Shown one piece after another: positions 60,430-64,000 of a stretch of 64,000 nucleotides of DNA. The position numbers and the translations under genes were made by a program. Below the pieces are notes generated by a model. The model was not told the DNA's origin. It was given only the letters and a program-made list of their open reading frames with translations, and did no database searches. Source of the DNA: Bradyrhizobium sp. AS23.2 (GTDB lineage: Bacteria > Pseudomonadota > Alphaproteobacteria > Rhizobiales > Xanthobacteraceae); the NCBI RefSeq assembly GCF_001908185.1, contig NZ_LGHM01000021.1:1-64000 (forward strand), read 5' to 3'. Position 1 is the first letter of the stretch. Every line of letters starts with the position of its first letter.

Positions 60430-60696
60430 ATGCAGTATTTCGTCGTGATGATCGACTACGGACGCGAAGCAGTCGTCGATCCCGAGATCACAAGGCGGGA
60501 GGTCATCTCCCGCATAGCTTCGGGTGAATACCGGAACATCTCGTTCATCCACGAGATCGTGGAGAGCTCGGTCGAAGACGTGACCGAGGCCATCCTGGCG
60601 GAAGCTGCCCTGCCCCAGATCCCACCTGAAGATGTCGATCTCCAGGCGATTCGTCTCGATCACGCCCGCGACCTGCGCAAGCACGAACGGACGTGA
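60430..60696 (+). CDS. small hypothetical protein, likely repressor target
   Basis: The 88-residue product MQYFVVMIDYGREAVVDPEI... is soluble with alternating strands and helices and ends in HARDLRKHERT. No family recognised. It starts 107 bases after the S24-type repressor gene, behind its own promoter overlapped by candidate operators, so it may be induced by DNA damage or whatever signal the repressor reads. Confidence 0.6.
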   Translation: MQYFVVMIDYGREAVVDPEITRREVISRIASGEYRNISFIHEIVESSVEDVTEAILAEAALPQIPPEDVDLQAIRLDHARDLRKHERT

Positions 60697-60735
60697 CGCA
60701 GGCTCCAGCGGCCTGCGCCACCGCCCGGCCGGAGA

Positions 60736-61710
60736 TCACACTGTGAGAACGGTCGATCCCGTGGTCTTGCGCGCGGCGAGATCGGCGTGCGCCCTGGCCG
60801 CGTCCTTCAGCGGATAGGTCTGGTGTACCTCGATCTTGACTGCACCGGACTTGACGACGTCGAACAGCTCGCCTGCCATCGCAACCAGATTCTCGCGCTT
60901 GGCGGCGTAAGTGAACAGCGTGGGCCGGGTGACGTAGAGCGACCCCTTCTGCGCGAGCAGTCCGAGATTGAGCGGCTCGACCGCGCCGGAGGACTGGCCG
61001 AACAGCGCAACGACGCCAAGCGGCGCGAGGCAATCCAGCGATTTCAGGAACGTGTCCTTGCCGACGGAGTCGTAAACCACCGGCACTTTCTTGCCGCCGG
61101 TGATCTCGTCGACGCGCTTCACGAAATCCTCACGCGTGTAGATGATGACATGGTCGCAGCCATGCGCCTTGGCGAGCTTCGCCTTCTCGTCACTGCTGAC
61201 CGTTCCGATCACGGTTGCGCCGAGATGTTTTGCCCACTGGCTCAGGATCAATCCGACGCCGCCAGCCGCAGCATGGAGCAGGATCGTATCGCCCGCTTTG
61301 ACCCGATAGGTCTGCCGGATCAGATACTGCGTGGTGAGCCCCTTGAGCATCATCGCGGCCGCGGTCTTGTCGTCGACGCCGTCGGGCAGCTTCAACAGCC
61401 GATCAGCGGGGATGAGCCGCGCCTCGGAATAGGCGCCGAGCGGCGAAGCGCCATAGGCAACGCGATCGCCGGGCTTCAGATCGGTGACGCCGGGACCGAC
61501 CTCCTCGATCACACCCGCCGCTTCGCTGCCGATGCCGCTCGGCAATTGCGCAGGATACAGGCCAGAGCGATTGTAGATATCGACGAAATTGAGACCGACC
61601 GCGGTGTGGCGGATACGCGCCTCGCCCGGTCCGGGCTTGCCGACCTCGACCTGCTCCCAAACCAGAACCTCCGGGCCGCCGGTTTTGTGAAAACGAATGG
61701 CATGGGTCAT
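60736..61710 (-). CDS. qor: NADPH:quinone oxidoreductase (zinc-independent MDR family)
   Basis: The 324-residue protein has the quinone-oxidoreductase pattern: GPGEARIRHTAVGLNFVDIYNRSGLYP, LPSGIGSEAAGVIEEVG, and the cofactor motif HAAAGGVGLILSQWAKHLGA. Zinc-binding cysteines of alcohol dehydrogenases are absent, as expected. It reduces quinones with NADPH. The stop is 40 bases from the end of the convergent small gene. Confident at family level; the physiological substrate is open. Confidence 0.9.
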   Translation of the reverse strand: MTHAIRFHKTGGPEVLVWEQVEVGKPGPGEARIRHTAVGLNFVDIYNRSGLYPAQLPSGIGSEAAGVIEEVGPGVTDLKPGDRVAYGASPLGAYSEARLIPADRLLKLPDGVDDKTAAAMMLKGLTTQYLIRQTYRVKAGDTILLHAAAGGVGLILSQWAKHLGATVIGTVSSDEKAKLAKAHGCDHVIIYTREDFVKRVDEITGGKKVPVVYDSVGKDTFLKSLDCLAPLGVVALFGQSSGAVEPLNLGLLAQKGSLYVTRPTLFTYAAKRENLVAMAGELFDVVKSGAVKIEVHQTYPLKDAARAHADLAARKTTGSTVLTV

Positions 61711-61937
61711 GGGCGTGCTCCCTTAATCGTTGGAATGAAGGTCCGAGAAACGCGGATCGGCCTGTGAAATAGGCATTCGGTCCGCCCGTTACAGTACAGA
61801 TGCGTAACAAGAATGTCACAGCGAAGGACAAACGCCCGCCGTTCCGTCTCTGTTCGAAAGAGTTGATGACGGCCTTGGGCCGACCGGCGGTAGCTTCTGC
61901 GCGGGGTGTAGTGGGTCGCCTGCGAAGGAGAGCCGAG

Positions 61938-62138
61938 ATGCCAGCTTATGTACAGCATCATCAGGATATCGAGATCGCGCCTGTGATTTGCCCTACCTGC
62001 ATGGGGTTCCTTCCGATGTATGTGCGCGAGGTCGAACCGCATTGGAGCCTTGCCAAGATCGACTTCGTCTATGAATGCGCCGATTGCGGCGCCGAGGTCA
62101 GACAGACCATCCGCAAGCCGGAGCTGCTGCGGCACTGA
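61938..62138 (+). CDS. small zinc-ribbon-like protein
   Basis: The 66-residue protein has two CxxC pairs, CPTCMG and CADCG, spaced 32 residues apart, a zinc-ribbon pattern. It ends AEVRQTIRKPELLRH. AAGGAGA stands six bases before the ATG. Such small proteins may bind nucleic acid or other proteins; no target is evident. It precedes the MoxR gene by 146 bases. Confidence 0.7.
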   Translation: MPAYVQHHQDIEIAPVICPTCMGFLPMYVREVEPHWSLAKIDFVYECADCGAEVRQTIRKPELLRH

Positions 62139-62284
62139 TCACGCGATCGGCGAACCGCTCAAGTATTTGCGTTAAGCGGAAAAACGCCGTTCGCGCGGGG
62201 CTGATGTCTCCCAAACGAGGCTTGTTCTTTGCCGGGAACGCAGGCAGAACAAGCCTCAAGCAAGACCTTTGGGAGCGCCCTTTC

Positions 62285-63232
62285 GTGGCAGAACAGAAGG
62301 CCTCGACGTCGATCGAGGCAGTGGAGAGCGGCCTCGCCGCGCAAGGCTACATCGCGAGCCGGCAGATCGCGACCGCCGTCTATTTGTCGCAACAGATCGA
62401 GAAGCCGATCCTGGTCGAGGGCCCCGCTGGCGTCGGCAAGACCGAGCTTGCCAAGGCCATCGCCGCCTGGCGCGGCATGAAGATGATCCGCCTGCAATGC
62501 TACGAGGGCCTCGACGAGGCCAAGGCGCTCTACGAGTGGAAATACGCCAAGCAGCTTCTCTACACCCAGATCCTCAAGGACAAGCTCGGCGAAGTCCTGG
62601 GCGGCGCGCAGACGCTACATGCCGCGCTCGACCAGCTCCATGATTTCGGCGACGTGTTCTTCTCCAAGGAATTCGTCGAGCCGCGGCCGCTGCTTCAGGC
62701 GCTGGAGCAGCCGGGCGGCTGTGTGCTCCTGATCGACGAGATCGACAAGTCGGACGCTGAATTCGAATCGCTTCTCCTGGAGATCCTCTCGGACTTCCAG
62801 GTCACGATCCCCGAACTCGGCACCGTCTCCGCAATCACGCCGCCGACCGTGATCCTCACCTCCAACAGTGAGCGTGATCTCGGCGACGCCCTGAAACGGC
62901 GCTGCCTGCATCTGCATATCGGCTTCCCCGAGCAGCGGCTCGAAGAGCGTATCGTCGAGAGCCGTGTCCGCGGCATCTCACAGGCGCTGCGCCGGCAAAT
63001 GGTCGGCTTCATCCACGAGATCCGCTCGCTCGACCTGAAGAAGCTGCCCTCGGTCAGCGAGACCATCGACTGGGCACGCGTGCTCGTGCTGCTCCAGGCG
63101 GCAGAGCTCGATACCGAGATCGTCAAGGACACGCTCAACGTACTCCTGAAATACGAGGCCGATATAGAGGCAGCAGCGCCGCAAGTTACGACCTTCATTG
63201 CCAAGGCGGCGCGGTCCAACGTCTTCGGTTGA
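62285..63232 (+). CDS. MoxR-type AAA+ ATPase (CoxD-like)
   Basis: The 315-residue ATPase has Walker A GPAGVGKTELAKAIA, Walker B LLIDEIDKSD and sensor 1 ILTSNSERDLGD, and belongs to the MoxR branch of AAA+ proteins. These act as chaperones that insert metals or mature enzymes, normally with a VWA-domain partner, which follows six bases later. The GTG at 62285 has GGGAG upstream; longer open frame upstream is not coding in style. The target enzyme is not in the window; CoxD serves carbon monoxide dehydrogenase, but no cox structural genes are seen here. Confidence 0.87.
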   Translation: MAEQKASTSIEAVESGLAAQGYIASRQIATAVYLSQQIEKPILVEGPAGVGKTELAKAIAAWRGMKMIRLQCYEGLDEAKALYEWKYAKQLLYTQILKDKLGEVLGGAQTLHAALDQLHDFGDVFFSKEFVEPRPLLQALEQPGGCVLLIDEIDKSDAEFESLLLEILSDFQVTIPELGTVSAITPPTVILTSNSERDLGDALKRRCLHLHIGFPEQRLEERIVESRVRGISQALRRQMVGFIHEIRSLDLKKLPSVSETIDWARVLVLLQAAELDTEIVKDTLNVLLKYEADIEAAAPQVTTFIAKAARSNVFG

Positions 63233-63237
63233 CGCCG

Positions 63238-64000
63238 ATGCGCGAGAATCTTCATCGTTTCTTTCGGGCGGCGCGCGGGGCAGGCGTGCACGTCTCGCCT
63301 GCCGAAAGCATCGATGCGATGCGCGCGGTCAAGCAGGTCGGCGTTTCCGACCGGGCCATCCTGCGCGACGCTCTACTCCTGACGCTTGCCAAATCGCAGG
63401 ACGAGAAGCTCGCACTCGGCGACTGCTTCGACCTCTTCTTCAGCCAGCCGGAACCGCGGCAGGATCAACCCGAGGCCGATAACGACGAGGCTTCGGAGGA
63501 CGCCGATCAGTCGCCTTCCTCCAGCGCGGCGAGTGAGGCGGGCGAAGGCCGGCCGCCCGAAGGACTGGGCCCGCTCGCACAAATGCTGCTGTCGCAGGAT
63601 CGCAATGCGATCGCAGCCGCGATCGCCAGTGCTTCCGGTGCAGCCTCCCTGTCCGACATCCGCTACTCCACCCAGCGCGGTATCTTCTCCAGCCGCATCC
63701 TCGACGCCATGGGCCTTCAGCGGCTGCGCGACGATCTCGACGAGCTGACTGCGACCAACCCCGCACTTGCCGAGCGCCTGCGCTCTGCGCTCGACGCCTT
63801 GCGCGAAGCGGTCCGTGACACGGTCTCGCAGGGGCTTGCGCTCTATGCCCGCGAGGAGGCCGAAAACCTCCGCAACGAGATCCTGCGCAACGCGCCACTT
63901 GCCCGCATCGAGCGGCGCCAGGTTGCCGAGATGCGCGCGCTGATCCGCCAGATCGCGCGCCGCCTGCGCGAACGCTACTCGAAGCCGCGCAAGCGTCAGC
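63238..64000 (+). CDS. VWA-domain CoxE-like protein, runs off window end
   Basis: An ATG at 63238 opens a frame MRENLHRFFRAARGAGVHVS that stays open to the last base, 254 codons. The N-terminal part (AESIDAMRAVKQVGVSDRAI, then LLLTLAKSQDEKLALGDCFDLFF) is typical of CoxE-type VWA proteins; an acidic, serine-rich linker follows (about 80-110), and the VWA domain itself would lie beyond the window. It is six bases after the MoxR gene, the standard ATPase-VWA pair. Confidence 0.82.
   Translation, partial: MRENLHRFFRAARGAGVHVSPAESIDAMRAVKQVGVSDRAILRDALLLTLAKSQDEKLALGDCFDLFFSQPEPRQDQPEADNDEASEDADQSPSSSAASEAGEGRPPEGLGPLAQMLLSQDRNAIAAAIASASGAASLSDIRYSTQRGIFSSRILDAMGLQRLRDDLDELTATNPALAERLRSALDALREAVRDTVSQGLALYAREEAENLRNEILRNAPLARIERRQVAEMRALIRQIARRLRERYSKPRKRQ

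Noticed and set aside
60720..61800. Terminator between the 88-residue gene and qor
   Set aside because: The G+C-rich stretch at 60700-60735 forms only weak, imperfect stems without a T tract.
1..64000. tRNA, rRNA, CRISPR array or prophage structural genes
   Set aside because: No cloverleaf, rRNA stretch, spaced direct repeats or phage capsid, tail or integrase genes were recognised; the S24-type repressor alone does not make a prophage.

Overview
The window looks like the chromosome of a Bradyrhizobium-type alphaproteobacterium (order Hyphomicrobiales/Rhizobiales). The evidence is high G+C coding sequence with strong third-position bias, many paralogous acyl-CoA and ABC-transporter genes, a CtrA/GcrA-lineage cell-cycle regulator, and an FNR/FixK-type oxygen regulator with matching TTGA-N6-TCAA boxes. 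No rRNA, tRNA or CRISPR array was seen. The species call is inference from gene families and style only.

Bases 1-14.6 kb are a low-oxygen and storage block. An IS630-type transposase end has cut a small membrane-protein gene. Next come an FNR-type [4Fe-4S] regulator and a small cytochrome c behind a perfect FNR/FixK box. Then follow an MCE/Mla-type lipid-transport operon (permease with STAS domain, ATPase, and an MlaD-PqiC fusion), an ElaB/YqjD-YqjE pair, a two-domain universal stress protein with a Pat-like ADP-forming acyl-CoA synthetase/acetyltransferase, a kinase-like/P-loop fusion, a CHAD protein, a PHA synthase and a CBS-BON protein. Seven FNR/FixK boxes sit in four intergenic regions, and most lie where a class II activator site should be relative to a -10 hexamer. 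I infer one oxygen-controlled regulon for survival, storage and protein acetylation.

Bases 14.6-30.7 kb are an aromatic-acid CoA-thioester cluster whose closest known scheme is 2-aminobenzoate (anthranilate) or salicylate degradation: CoA ligase, RidA protein, MarR regulator, orphan substrate-binding protein, cupin, FAD monooxygenase, the two-domain aminobenzoyl-/salicylyl-CoA monooxygenase-reductase, enoyl-CoA hydratase, SDR, and a tight five-gene operon (hydrolase, acyl-CoA dehydrogenase, acyl-CoA ligase, opine-dehydrogenase-like enzyme, 3-hydroxyacyl-CoA dehydrogenase). A 16-base near-palindrome (ATTTTARGSTTMAAAT) occurs six times, once in front of every transcription unit here, and is the likely operator of the MarR protein.

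Bases 30.7-41.4 kb hold a second catabolic cluster: a NicX-like ring-cleaving dioxygenase, a NitT/TauT-type ABC importer, an IlvD/Edd dehydratase, a 3-hydroxyisobutyrate-dehydrogenase-like enzyme, a two-component flavin monooxygenase and a CaiB-type CoA-transferase. The substrate is unknown; an N-heteroaromatic or aminoaromatic acid is the best guess.

Bases 41.5-55.4 kb are an accessory, eroded zone with many small genes, gene fragments and single-base frameshifts (GNAT, PhyH, Nramp N-terminus, SoxC Tat leader, alpha/beta hydrolase and others), mixed with intact genes (enolase-superfamily enzyme, arginase, cytochrome c of a sulfite dehydrogenase). A candidate small RNA with its own promoter and terminator lies near 47.15 kb. 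Bases 55.4-64 kb return to intact genes: a cytochrome c, a phasin, small secreted proteins, a GcrA-like regulator, an S24-type repressor with likely operators, a quinone oxidoreductase and a MoxR/VWA (CoxD/CoxE-like) pair running off the window end.
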